From: JBCCMQ01 sp039026235
GTDB lineage: Bacteria > Pseudomonadota > Alphaproteobacteria > Rhodobacterales > Rhodobacteraceae
DNA: 54,901 nucleotides
Assembly: GCA_039026235.1 (NCBI GenBank)
Contig: JBCCMQ010000020.1
Span: forward strand, 1 to 54,901
Direction: 5' to 3'
Positions 46,242 through 54,900 of this stretch are shown here, in pieces; position 1 is the first letter of the stretch, and each line of letters begins with the position of its first letter. The notes beneath the pieces were generated by a model, which was not told the DNA's origin, did not search any database, and saw nothing but the letters and a program-made list of their open reading frames with translations. Both the position numbers and the translations under genes were made by a program.

Positions 46242-47324
46242 ATGATCGCGTTTGAGCGCCGTCGGCAGCCTTCGGCCCTTTGGGCATGGGCGACCCCGCC
46301 ACTGGCGGTTCTTCTGACCATGATCGCCGGCGGGCTCATGTTCGCGGCTCTGGGCAAGGACCCGGTCGCGGCGATCAAAACCATTTTCTGGGATCCGATC
46401 CTGGGCGAGTTTGCCTGGTATTACCGCGGTCAGCTGCTCGTTAAAGCTGGTCCACTGATCCTGATTGCTATCGGCCTGTCGCTTGGCTTTCGCGCCGGGA
46501 TATGGAACATCGGTGCCGAGGGCCAGTATATCCTGGGCGCCATTACCGGCGCCGCCGTGGGTCTGGCATTTTACCCGATTGAAAGTGTGTTCATTTTTCC
46601 GCTGATGGTGATCGCCGGCGCCCTAGGCGGCTGGGCCTGGGCGATGATACCCGCACTCTTGCGTAGCTGGTTCAACACCAACGAAATTCTCGTGTCACTT
46701 CTGCTGGTTTATGTGGCGGAACAGATCCTGGCTTCGATGTCGCTGGGACTGCTTCGCAACCCAGAAGGCGCCGGTTTTCCCGGTTCACGCAATCTGTCCC
46801 AGTATCCGAGTGCCGCGAACCTTGAGATCGCCTCGGGAACAGGAATCCACTGGGGCGTGGTGACCGCATTTCTGGCGGTCATTGTGGCCTACATACTGCT
46901 CAGCCGTCATAGCCTCGGATACCAGATCCGCCTGGCTGGACAGTCACCGCGTGCAGCGCGCTTTGCTGGCGTACGACCCAATTTGCTGGCGGTGATCTGC
47001 CTGGGAATTTCCGGCGCCTTGGCCGGGCTTGCCGGTCTTTTCGAAGTGGCCGGGCCCGCAGGCCAGATCAGCATCGACTTCAACACCGGCTACGGATTTA
47101 CCGCGATTATCGTGGCCTTCCTTGGCCGCCTACACCCAATTGGTATCTTGCTGGCCGGCCTGCTCATGGCACTGACTTATATCGGTGGCGAAGCAGCCCA
47201 GGCTGGGCTGGGTCTGCCACAAGCGGCCATCCAGGCATTCCAGGGCATGCTATTGTTCTTCCTTCTGGCGGTCGATCTTCTGACCCACTACCGCGTTCGC
47301 ATCGGACGCCGCGAGGTCGCATGA
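46242..47324 (+). CDS. ABC transporter permease, BMP/nucleoside type (subunit 1)
   Basis: A 360-residue inner-membrane permease of the BPD_transp_2 family. It has about eight to ten hydrophobic helices, a conserved WNIGAEGQYILGAI segment early, and the EAA-like cytoplasmic region SPRAARFAGVRPN. It is the YufP-like partner of the importer. It overlaps the second permease gene by ATGA. Confidence 0.92.
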   Translation: MIAFERRRQPSALWAWATPPLAVLLTMIAGGLMFAALGKDPVAAIKTIFWDPILGEFAWYYRGQLLVKAGPLILIAIGLSLGFRAGIWNIGAEGQYILGAITGAAVGLAFYPIESVFIFPLMVIAGALGGWAWAMIPALLRSWFNTNEILVSLLLVYVAEQILASMSLGLLRNPEGAGFPGSRNLSQYPSAANLEIASGTGIHWGVVTAFLAVIVAYILLSRHSLGYQIRLAGQSPRAARFAGVRPNLLAVICLGISGALAGLAGLFEVAGPAGQISIDFNTGYGFTAIIVAFLGRLHPIGILLAGLLMALTYIGGEAAQAGLGLPQAAIQAFQGMLLFFLLAVDLLTHYRVRIGRREVA

Positions 47325-48256
47325 TGGATCTTTCCGCAATCAACTGGGTGTTGCTTTTCGCCTCGCTGATGGTGGCATCGACACCAATCCTTTTGGCGGC
47401 TGTCGGGGAACTGGTCGTCGAACGCGCAGGGGTCCTCAACCTGGGCGTCGAGGGCATGATGATCGTAGGCGCGATATCGGGCTTCGCAGCGGCCGTGGGT
47501 ACCGGATCTCCGGCAATTGGTTTTCTGGCCGCGGCTTTTGGCGGCGCGGCGCTGTCGCTGATCTTCGGATTTCTGACGCAGTATATGCTGTCTAACCAGG
47601 TGGCGACGGGCCTGGCGCTGACCCTTTTCGGTTTGGGCATCTCGGCACTGATGGGCCAGGGCTATATCGGGATCAAGCCGCCGTCGACGCCCAAGATAGA
47701 CATACCGGTACTTAGCGACCTGCCGATCTTGGGTCCGGTGCTTTTTGCCCATGATCTAATGGTCTACCTCTCCCTTGCGCTGGTCGCGGGGATCTGGGCT
47801 GTTTTGCGGTTTACCCGCACCGGGTTGATCCTGCGCGCGGTCGGCGAAAGCCACGGGGCGGCCCATGCCCTCGGCTACAAAGTTGTGCGCATTCGCATGG
47901 CCGCCATTGCTTTCGGCGGCGCCTGTGCTGGCCTGGGCGGTGCCTACCTGAGCCTCGTGCGCGTCCCCCAGTGGACCGAAGGCATGACCGCCGGTGCGGG
48001 CTGGATCGCCCTCGCTATCGTGGTTTTCGCGTCCTGGCGTGTACCGCGTGTGTTGTTGGGCGCCTATCTTTTCGGCGGTATTACTGTTTTGCAGCTAAAC
48101 CTGCAGGCCGCCGGCATCGCGGTGCCGGTCGAACTCTTGTCGATGAGCCCTTATCTGATAACGATCATCGTGCTTGTGATTATGTCGTCCAACCGGGGGA
48201 GAACGGCGCTGAGTGCGCCTGCCGATCTTGGAAAGACATTCCATGCCTCTGGATAG
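47321..48256 (+). CDS. ABC transporter permease, BMP/nucleoside type (subunit 2)
   Basis: A 311-residue permease, YufQ-like. It shows the family segment GVLNLGVEGMMIVGAISGF and RAVGESHGAAHALGYKVVRIR, with about eight helices. It pairs with the first permease to form the membrane channel. An ATG immediately downstream (47324) could also serve as start. Confidence 0.92.
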   Translation: MMDLSAINWVLLFASLMVASTPILLAAVGELVVERAGVLNLGVEGMMIVGAISGFAAAVGTGSPAIGFLAAAFGGAALSLIFGFLTQYMLSNQVATGLALTLFGLGISALMGQGYIGIKPPSTPKIDIPVLSDLPILGPVLFAHDLMVYLSLALVAGIWAVLRFTRTGLILRAVGESHGAAHALGYKVVRIRMAAIAFGGACAGLGGAYLSLVRVPQWTEGMTAGAGWIALAIVVFASWRVPRVLLGAYLFGGITVLQLNLQAAGIAVPVELLSMSPYLITIIVLVIMSSNRGRTALSAPADLGKTFHASG

Positions 48257-48313
48257 AGGCCAAAGGCCGCGGGTGGTGGACCTGCGGAAGTTAACACTGG
48301 GGAGATCCTGAGA

Positions 48314-49393
48314 ATGATAGCAAAATCACTTCTGACCGCGGCGGCCATTGCGCTGGGTCTTACGGGTGCGGCCATGGCTGACGGGCATGAGCCTTTGAAG
48401 GTCGGCTTTGTCTACGTCGGACCCATCGGCGATGGCGGCTGGACCTATGAGCACCATCAAGGGCTTCTCGCGGTCGAAGAACACTTTGGTGACAAGGTCG
48501 AGACCATGTTTCAGGAAAACGTGCCGGAAGGTGCCGACGCCGAGCGCGCCATGACCCAGATGGCACTGCAGGGGGCGGATCTGATCTTTACGACTTCCTT
48601 CGGCTACATGGACCCCACGATCAACGTGGCCGCCAAGTTCCCGGATGTGAAGTTCGAGCATGCGACCGGTTACAAGCGCTCTGACAATGTGTCGACCTAT
48701 TCGGCCCGGTTCTACGAAGGCCGGGCGGTCATCGGCCATATCGCCGGTAAGATGACCAAGACCAACAAGATCGGTTATATCGCATCTTTCCCGATCCCCG
48801 AGGTGATCCGCGGCATTAACGCGTCCTTCCTTCATGCCAAGAAGGTCAACCCTGATGTCGAGATGTCGGTGATCTGGGTCTACACGTGGTTCGATCCGGC
48901 CAAAGAAGCCGATGCGGCCAAGGCGATGATCGAGCAGGGCGTTGACGTGGTCATGCAGCACACCGATTCAACCGCGCCCCAGGCCGCCGCAGAAGCCGCC
49001 GACGGGGTAATCAGCTTCGGTCAGGCCTCGGACATGTATGAATACGCGCCACTGCCCCGCGTCGCATCAATCATCGACAACTGGGCGCCCTACTACATTG
49101 CGCGCACCCAGGCTGTGATGGATGGCTCGTGGGAATCCGTCGACACCTGGGACGGTATTGCGCCAGGAATGGTTGAAATCGGAGAGATCACCGATGCCGT
49201 ACCGGCCGATGTGAAGGCCGAAGCCGAAGCGATGATCGAAGCGATCGCGGCCGGGACCTACCATCCCTTCACCGGACCCATCAGCAAACAGGATGGCTCT
49301 GTTTGGCTGGCCGAGGGCGAGGTCGCCGATGACAGCACGCTGGCCGGTATGAACTTCTACATTGAAGGTCTGACGGGCGAGATTCCCAACTGA
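48314..49393 (+). CDS. BMP family ABC transporter substrate-binding protein
   Basis: Periplasmic binding protein of the BmpA/PnrA family, 359 residues. The signal peptide ends AAMA before DGHEPLKVGFVYVGPIGDGGW; there is no lipobox Cys, so it is a soluble periplasmic form. BMP proteins bind nucleosides or related purines. GGGGAG precedes the ATG. It is the last gene of the xdh-importer operon, with a strong terminator 117 bases later. Confidence 0.94.
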   Translation: MIAKSLLTAAAIALGLTGAAMADGHEPLKVGFVYVGPIGDGGWTYEHHQGLLAVEEHFGDKVETMFQENVPEGADAERAMTQMALQGADLIFTTSFGYMDPTINVAAKFPDVKFEHATGYKRSDNVSTYSARFYEGRAVIGHIAGKMTKTNKIGYIASFPIPEVIRGINASFLHAKKVNPDVEMSVIWVYTWFDPAKEADAAKAMIEQGVDVVMQHTDSTAPQAAAEAADGVISFGQASDMYEYAPLPRVASIIDNWAPYYIARTQAVMDGSWESVDTWDGIAPGMVEIGEITDAVPADVKAEAEAMIEAIAAGTYHPFTGPISKQDGSVWLAEGEVADDSTLAGMNFYIEGLTGEIPN

Positions 49394-49509
49394 ACTAACT
49401 GAGCCCTTAGGAAGGTGGCGGCGCTGCCGAAATAGCCGTCAGACACTTCCACAAAGGGCGCATGTCGTTTGCTAATTTCGCCGTAATGGCACGACGCGAA
49501 ATACCGAAA

Positions 49510-49539
49510 GCCCTCGGAGATTTATTCGAGGGCTTTTTT
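49510..49539 (+). terminator. Rho-independent terminator of the xdh/BMP operon
   Basis: GCCCTCG (49510-49516), a ten-base loop, CGAGGGC (49527-49533), then TTTTTT. A preceding AAA pairs with the first Ts, so the stem also works in reverse for the convergent small membrane gene. Confidence 0.9.
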
Positions 49540-49621
49540 CGCTACATGGAGGTGGCTTTAAGGCGTCGGCGCGGTGCCCAGCGGTATTTCGCCTTCGTCG
49601 CCCAGCTTGGGACAGCCATAC

Positions 49622-50083
49622 TCATCTGCGACGAAATGGGTTGATGACGCGGTCCGCCGAAGTTTCGAGCCAGTTCACCAAACGGACAACCCCCGGCGAC
49701 CGCGAAATGTTGGGAAAAAGAGCGCTGGCCAGTCCCAAAACCAAGACAAGAATGGAAAGAATTGCCCAGAGCGTTGGCGATAGGACCACAGCCCAAAAAA
49801 CAAGTCCCAAGCAGACAGCCATCGGAACCCAGATGGACGGGGAAACCGCTGTCTCATCCTCCACAAAACTTCCGACAACTTCTAACGCGAACAAAGCCGA
49901 GAGCCAAAAGAACATTGTGGCTATCCAACCTCCGGCGATCAGAATCACGAGAAGCCCGATCGACATAATTAGGCAGAAAACGAAATGACCGATTCTACCG
50001 AGTGCTGGAGGACGATTTTCGTCGCCCGGGTTGTACAACGGGTGGAAAGGGCGTCGTCGGTTTTGTTTCTTGGGCTGGCGCAT
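49622..50083 (-). CDS. Small predicted membrane protein of unknown function
   Basis: A 153-residue protein starting MRQPKKQNRRRPFHPLYNPG, with three or four hydrophobic segments (FVFCLIMSIGLLVILIAGG, MFFWLSALFALEVVGSF, MAVCLGLVFWAVVLS, ILSILVLVLGLASALF) and a basic C-terminus (RVINPFRRR). I recognise no family. A longer frame opens at 50197. Base composition is somewhat lower in GC than neighbours, and the coding signal is modest. Confidence 0.55.
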   Translation of the reverse strand: MRQPKKQNRRRPFHPLYNPGDENRPPALGRIGHFVFCLIMSIGLLVILIAGGWIATMFFWLSALFALEVVGSFVEDETAVSPSIWVPMAVCLGLVFWAVVLSPTLWAILSILVLVLGLASALFPNISRSPGVVRLVNWLETSADRVINPFRRR

Positions 50084-50355
50084 CGTGCTCGACGTAGGAT
50101 GCACTGCGTATTGCCGTGAGAAAAGCACTTCGAACCTACAAACCGCCCGATAGGCGGCCGGAGCATTCCTTGGTTCGCGCGATGGCACAGTCACCATGGG
50201 CTACGCCACCGCAACTCAGTGAATGCTCGGCACCAGCTCGGTCTTCCGCGACTCGCTTCGCATTTTGCTCATTTACTTTGGTGTGCCCGAGATTCCCGAT
50301 TTCGTCGGGCCCGTGCCTGCTCTAAGCTGACCAGACCGAAGGGGAATACCAGAAT
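50084..50355. other. Intergenic region before the PLD-like gene
   Basis: This 272-base gap between divergent genes should hold both promoters. It also contains a 35-codon open frame on the plus strand (50223-50330) that begins MLGTSSVFRDSLRILLIYFG and ends FVGPVPALS. It has no clear ribosome site and I cannot say if it is expressed. Confidence 0.3.
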
Positions 50356-51414
50356 ATGCCGCTGACGCAGGGCGACATTACTGTCCATCTCGGCCCGCGC
50401 GAACGAGGCGGACCGGACGATCTCCTTGAACCGATCATCCGGTTCATCGGCCAGGCCCGCCGGCGTCAGAACCTGATGATCGCGGTGCAGGAGATCGACG
50501 ATCCGCGGATTGCCGAGGCGATCATTGCCGCACGTCTAAGGGGTGTGACTATCGATCTTGTCGTCGAACAAAGCTATCTTCTGGCCGGAAAAAAGCCGGC
50601 GTCGCTGGCCGATGCCTTTGTTGCGGGCGGCAAACACGAAATCAACCGGACACTTTTCAACGCGATCCTGCGCTCGACCACGGACATCAAGGTAGATTTC
50701 AACCCAAAGATCTTTCACCAGAAGTTCATGGTCCTGGGGAACCGCGTTCTGACCGGATCGACGAATTTCACGACGACGGGCGTATCGAAGAACCTCAATC
50801 ACGTTGTGTTCGTCGACAACGCCGCAGTCGCCCGGGCCTACAAGGCCGAATTTGCCGAGATCCGGCGCGGCCATTTCGGCAAAGAGAGCATTGCGCATGG
50901 GGACGCGCCAAACGAGGTGACCGTTTCAGGCATGCGCGTGAAACCACTCTTTGCACCTGACCACGCGCCCGAGATGGAGATCATGAAACAGATCCTCAAA
51001 GCCCGGGAACGGGTGGATTTCGCCGCCTTCACCTTTGCACAGTCATCGGGAATCGATGATGCGTTGATTGCGGCCCACAGGAACGGCATCCGCGTGTCCG
51101 GCGTCTTGGACAAGCGCCAGGCCAACCAGACTTGGGCCGCCAAACACACGCTCCAAGACGCAGGCGTTGATATTAAGGTGGCTGGCGGGCGGGGCCTTGG
51201 CAAACTGCACCACAAGCTGATCACCATCGATGACCAGCTGTCGATTTTTGGAAGCTTCAACTACACGGAACCCGCCAACAAATCGAACGACGAAAACATC
51301 CTTATCGTTGGAGATTTGGATGAGGACAATCGTGATGCTTGCCGGAAGCAAGGCAAGATCGCGCGTGCAGCACGGGATGAAATTGACCGCATCGTTCGCG
51401 ATTTTGCGGACTAG
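50356..51414 (+). CDS. Phospholipase D-like domain protein
   Basis: A 352-residue protein with two PLD-type halves. The second half has a full HKD motif in LHHKLITIDDQLSIFGSFNYT (H-x-K-x4-D). The first, FHQKFMVLGNRVLTGSTNFT, keeps His and Lys and the GSTNFT segment, but Gly replaces the Asp. No signal peptide is visible, so it is probably cytoplasmic; family members include nucleases and lipid hydrolases. Substrate unknown. Confidence 0.88.
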   Translation: MPLTQGDITVHLGPRERGGPDDLLEPIIRFIGQARRRQNLMIAVQEIDDPRIAEAIIAARLRGVTIDLVVEQSYLLAGKKPASLADAFVAGGKHEINRTLFNAILRSTTDIKVDFNPKIFHQKFMVLGNRVLTGSTNFTTTGVSKNLNHVVFVDNAAVARAYKAEFAEIRRGHFGKESIAHGDAPNEVTVSGMRVKPLFAPDHAPEMEIMKQILKARERVDFAAFTFAQSSGIDDALIAAHRNGIRVSGVLDKRQANQTWAAKHTLQDAGVDIKVAGGRGLGKLHHKLITIDDQLSIFGSFNYTEPANKSNDENILIVGDLDEDNRDACRKQGKIARAARDEIDRIVRDFAD

Positions 51415-51447
51415 AACACCAGCGGCCAGTCATGCGAAGGTAGCGCC

Positions 51448-52359
51448 ATGACACAAGACACAACCACACTCGCCTTCGGCACAATGCAATTCGGCGGCGG
51501 TGCCGATGCAGCGCAGTCCGAAGCCATGTACCGGGCCTGCCGGGACGCTGGCATTACCCATTTCGACACCGCATACGTCTATACCGATGGCGCGTCGGAG
51601 AAAATCCTCGGCGGCCTGATCAGCGCGGAACGGGACGCGCTTTATCTGGCCACCAAAAACAACTTCGCGGCAGGAAATGGCCGGGCCGCAATTGAAAAGG
51701 GATTGGACGTCAGCCGCCAACGTTTGGGCGTTGACAGTGTCGATCTTTATTACCTTCACCGGTTTGACGATGATACACCGCTTGAAGAAAGCTTTGAGAC
51801 CCTGGCCGAACTGCAGTCGCGTGGCCTGCTACGTCATATCGGTGTTTCAAATTTTGCCGCCTGGCAGGTCATGAAAGCCCAGGCCGTGGCTGCACGTTTT
51901 GGCACTCGGATCAATGCAATTCAGCCGATGCTGAATTTGGTGAAGCGGCAAGTCACTGTCGAGATTTTGCCAATGGCCCAGTCCGAGGCAATCGATGTCT
52001 ATGTCTATTCCCCTCTGGGTGGTGGGCTTTTGACCGGCAAATACGCACGCGGGGCTGCCGGACGGCTAGCCACGGATCAGATGTATGCGAAGCGCTATGG
52101 GCAGGACTGGATGCACCAAGCTGCGGTAAGCCTTGGTGAGGTCGCCGACGATATTGGGACCGATCCATCGACACTTGCCGTCGCATGGACGGCCGCGACG
52201 CCCGGTGTGACCGCGCCGCTTATCTCGGCGCGCAATCTGGAACAGCTCGGGCCCTCGCTTGCCGCTGCCACATTCGAGATGACGGGCGCCATATATGACC
52301 GGCTGTCTTCCCTGACACCGACGCCGCCGCCAGCCACCGACCGCCTAGAAGAGGCGTGA
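51448..52359 (+). CDS. Aldo/keto reductase
   Basis: A 303-residue NADPH-dependent reductase with the catalytic tetrad D40, Y45, K70 and H104 in the standard places (FDTAYVY, LATKN, YYLHRFD). The conserved GVSNF motif follows. Substrate unknown. Its stop overlaps the GTG start of the FAD oxidoreductase (GTGA), so the two are co-expressed. Confidence 0.93.
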   Translation: MTQDTTTLAFGTMQFGGGADAAQSEAMYRACRDAGITHFDTAYVYTDGASEKILGGLISAERDALYLATKNNFAAGNGRAAIEKGLDVSRQRLGVDSVDLYYLHRFDDDTPLEESFETLAELQSRGLLRHIGVSNFAAWQVMKAQAVAARFGTRINAIQPMLNLVKRQVTVEILPMAQSEAIDVYVYSPLGGGLLTGKYARGAAGRLATDQMYAKRYGQDWMHQAAVSLGEVADDIGTDPSTLAVAWTAATPGVTAPLISARNLEQLGPSLAAATFEMTGAIYDRLSSLTPTPPPATDRLEEA

Positions 52360-53444
52360 CGGACTTTCTGGTTGTCGGCGCCGGGATCGCCGGCATCAGC
52401 GCCGCGGCGCGCCTGTCTGAACTGGGCAGCGTCGTCATCCTGGAAGCGGAAGACGCCATTGGGTGCCACGCATCGGGCCGGTCCGCGGCGATGTACCTTG
52501 CGAGCTATGGCAACACCGCGATCCAGGCGCTGAACCGCGCTAGCCTGCCGGAACTTACCGATCTCGACGTGCTGTCGCCGCGCGGCGTCTTGACGTTGGC
52601 CACCAGCACCCAAAGCGCTTCGCTTGATCGCGCCATCTCTGAAGGCGCCGAAGAGATTGGCTTTGAATCCGCGAAGGGCCTGTGCCCGATACTTAACGCT
52701 GAAACCTGTGACCGCATCGCGCTGACAAAGGCGGCCATGGATCTGGATACGGACAAGCTGCTGCAGCATTTCGCACGGCTGGCCCGAAAGAATGGCGCCG
52801 AGATTTTGACCGGCGCCCGGGTCCAGTGCATCGAGCGTCGCCCCGGCGGTTGGTGCGTCGAAGCGACCGGATGCGATCCGCTTCATGCCAGGTACATCGT
52901 GAACGCCGCCGGCGCCTGGGCCGACGTGGTGGCTGCGTTGGCCGGTGTCGCACCCATGGGTCTTGTACCGCTCCGGCGGTCGGCGGCGCGGATGCCGCCA
53001 CCGGGCGACGCCGACGTGCGCGGCTGGCCCATGCTTCTCGGCGCCGACGAAGACTGGTACGCGAAGCCCGACGCTGGCGCGTGGATTGTCTCGCCCTCGG
53101 AAGAGGACCCGGTGCCGCCACAGGATGCCTGGGCAGACGATATGGTTCTGGCGGAAGGTATCGCACGCTACGAGGCGATGGTGACTGAGCCTGTGACACG
53201 GGTCTCCGGAAGCTGGGCGGGTCTGCGCACATTTGCGCCAGACCGCGCTCTTGTTCTGGGACCTGACCCCGAACATGAACAATTTCTTTGGTGCGCAGGC
53301 CAAGGTGGCTACGGGTTTCAGACAGCCTGCGCGGCCAGCCGGTTTCTGGCCGAAGGCGTCGGCGGACCGTCCGTGGGCCTGGACCAGAATGCGGCAGAAG
53401 CTTTGAGGCCCGAACGGTTGCGCCAATGCATCCCGAGCGGCTAG
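52356..53444 (+). CDS. FAD-dependent oxidoreductase (DAO / D-amino-acid oxidase family)
   Basis: A 362-residue flavoprotein with the N-terminal FAD-binding motif VVGAGIAGISAAARLSELG and a HASGRSAAMYL segment as in DadA/GlpD-like enzymes; the C-terminal WCAGQGGYGFQTA closes the FAD site. Start is GTG 52356, overlapping the preceding stop. Substrate is probably an amine or amino acid, but this is not shown by the sequence. Confidence 0.9.
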   Translation: MTDFLVVGAGIAGISAAARLSELGSVVILEAEDAIGCHASGRSAAMYLASYGNTAIQALNRASLPELTDLDVLSPRGVLTLATSTQSASLDRAISEGAEEIGFESAKGLCPILNAETCDRIALTKAAMDLDTDKLLQHFARLARKNGAEILTGARVQCIERRPGGWCVEATGCDPLHARYIVNAAGAWADVVAALAGVAPMGLVPLRRSAARMPPPGDADVRGWPMLLGADEDWYAKPDAGAWIVSPSEEDPVPPQDAWADDMVLAEGIARYEAMVTEPVTRVSGSWAGLRTFAPDRALVLGPDPEHEQFLWCAGQGGYGFQTACAASRFLAEGVGGPSVGLDQNAAEALRPERLRQCIPSG

Positions 53445-54301
53445 GCTGCGCATCCACAAACCCGGTGGCGCCCGTGCCCGACCCTGACGACACCATCGAC
53501 CCAGCCCCGCACTGGAACGCCAATGCAGACCAATGGGCCGAAGACGTGCGCGCGGGCCATGACTATTATCGGGACCTATTCACCTGGCCGGCGTTCGACG
53601 CCTTTCTGGGTCCGGTGGCGGGGCTAAAGATCGTCGATCTTGGGTGTGGCGAAGGCGCCAACACACGCCGTCTTGCCCGGCGCGGCGCCCTGATGACGGG
53701 TGTCGACATCTCAGAGGGTATGCTGGCCCATGCGCGCCGTGCGGAAAGCGAAGACGCCCTTGGCATAACTTACCAGACCGGTTCGTTCAGCGACGACACA
53801 GGGCTTGAGGCCGCGTCATTCGATCTGGTCATATCAACGCTCGCGTTGATGGACGGACCTGACCTGCCTGGTGCCATGGATGAGGCGTTCAGACTGCTGC
53901 GGCCCGGAGGCATGATGGTCTTTTCGGTGACCCATCCCTGCTTTGTCACGCGGGGCATACGGTGGGAGACGGCCGCCAACGGTCGCCGCACAGGCCTTGT
54001 CGCCGAGGGCTACTTCGACGCAAGACCATTTAATGATGAGTGGTATTTTTCCATGCGACCCGGCGGGCGACCTGCGCGCCTCTTCTCCGTCCCTAGGTAT
54101 CCAAGAACCCTATCGGATTATTTGTCGGCGGCGCTTGGCGCGGGCTTTGAGATCACCGGCATGGAAGAGCCCGTGCCCAGTGAAGCGGCAATCGCTGCAA
54201 AGCCCACCCTGGCGCGGTGGCGCGATCTGGCGGCGTTCTTACTGCTGGTTCGGGCGCGGCGACCCGGTGACGCTTCGGATCAGACCCAAGCGGGTCGATA
54301 G
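53426..54301 (+). CDS. Class I SAM-dependent methyltransferase
   Basis: A 291-residue protein with the SAM-binding motif I VDLGCGEGANTRRLA, an acidic motif GVDISEGML, motif post-I ASFDLVISTLALM and LLRPGGMMVFSVTHPC. It overlaps the end of the FAD gene by 19 bases with ATG 53426; GTG codons at 53465 and 53474 are alternative starts. Acceptor substrate unknown. Confidence 0.87.
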   Translation: MHPERLGCASTNPVAPVPDPDDTIDPAPHWNANADQWAEDVRAGHDYYRDLFTWPAFDAFLGPVAGLKIVDLGCGEGANTRRLARRGALMTGVDISEGMLAHARRAESEDALGITYQTGSFSDDTGLEAASFDLVISTLALMDGPDLPGAMDEAFRLLRPGGMMVFSVTHPCFVTRGIRWETAANGRRTGLVAEGYFDARPFNDEWYFSMRPGGRPARLFSVPRYPRTLSDYLSAALGAGFEITGMEEPVPSEAAIAAKPTLARWRDLAAFLLLVRARRPGDASDQTQAGR

Positions 54302-54900
54302 TCGACGTCGTCGATCACGGGGTACTCGGGCGCCGGATACGACGTCTCGCTGCCCTTGAGGTGTGGCAGCGCATTTAACAGATCACAACGGATAGCCGGT
54401 TCGAGTTCGCCGATGTTCTCGGCATTCGGCAGAAAGCTCTCTACCGGAAGGCCATTCGCGGTAAACACCTGATGGGTGTCAAACACGAGGTTGAAATAGC
54501 TGACATTGGCGGCCGATCGGTCGACATAGGCCGCGTCCGACGTGCCTGCGATATCCCGCGCCTGCACCAAAGCCACCGCATCATCTTCGATATCACCCAA
54601 CCGGTAGCCGGGAACCAGAATGCGATGCCCCGACGCGATCCGCATATCCAACTGCGGCATCATTGGTCCGACCGCGCGCGGACGCAGTGCGACCGGCGCG
54701 AGGGACGGATCGGCGGCCATTTCGGCATCGCTGACAGTGCGACAGAACACGAGACGGACGGGTTGCAGCCCATCCTTGCGTGTGACGATCAAATCCCCTT
54801 TGCGGATGTTCTCGATCCGGCGGGGCCCGCACGGTGTACGTACGTTGACCCCGCCGGCGAGCCCTAGGGACCGGGACTGCCCGACAATTTCTGCCCGATT
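54280..54900 (-). CDS. Hint domain-containing protein (5' part outside the window)
   Basis: Minus-strand frame open from the right edge to its stop at 54280; about 206 residues are visible. The read begins NRAEIVGQSR and continues into the Hint blocks VNVRTPCGPRRIENIRKGDL and IVTRKDGLQPVRLVF, then IASGHRILV in the place of the SPDHR block, and FDTHQVFTANGLPVESFLP. The N-terminal nucleophile is not in the window or is altered. It resembles the Hint protein at 24715-25737. The stop overlaps the end of the convergent methyltransferase by 22 bases. Confidence 0.8.
   Translation of the reverse strand, partial: NRAEIVGQSRSLGLAGGVNVRTPCGPRRIENIRKGDLIVTRKDGLQPVRLVFCRTVSDAEMAADPSLAPVALRPRAVGPMMPQLDMRIASGHRILVPGYRLGDIEDDAVALVQARDIAGTSDAAYVDRSAANVSYFNLVFDTHQVFTANGLPVESFLPNAENIGELEPAIRCDLLNALPHLKGSETSYPAPEYPVIDDVDYRPAWV

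Noticed and set aside
49462..49644. 60-codon plus-strand frame after the BMP gene
   Set aside because: It runs straight through the strong terminator hairpin and T-tract at 49510-49539, so it is unlikely to be translated.
52095..53459. 454-codon minus-strand frame opposite the FAD oxidoreductase
   Set aside because: It is antisense to a well-recognised gene with a clear Rossmann motif; its own product is Arg/Gly-rich with no family features.
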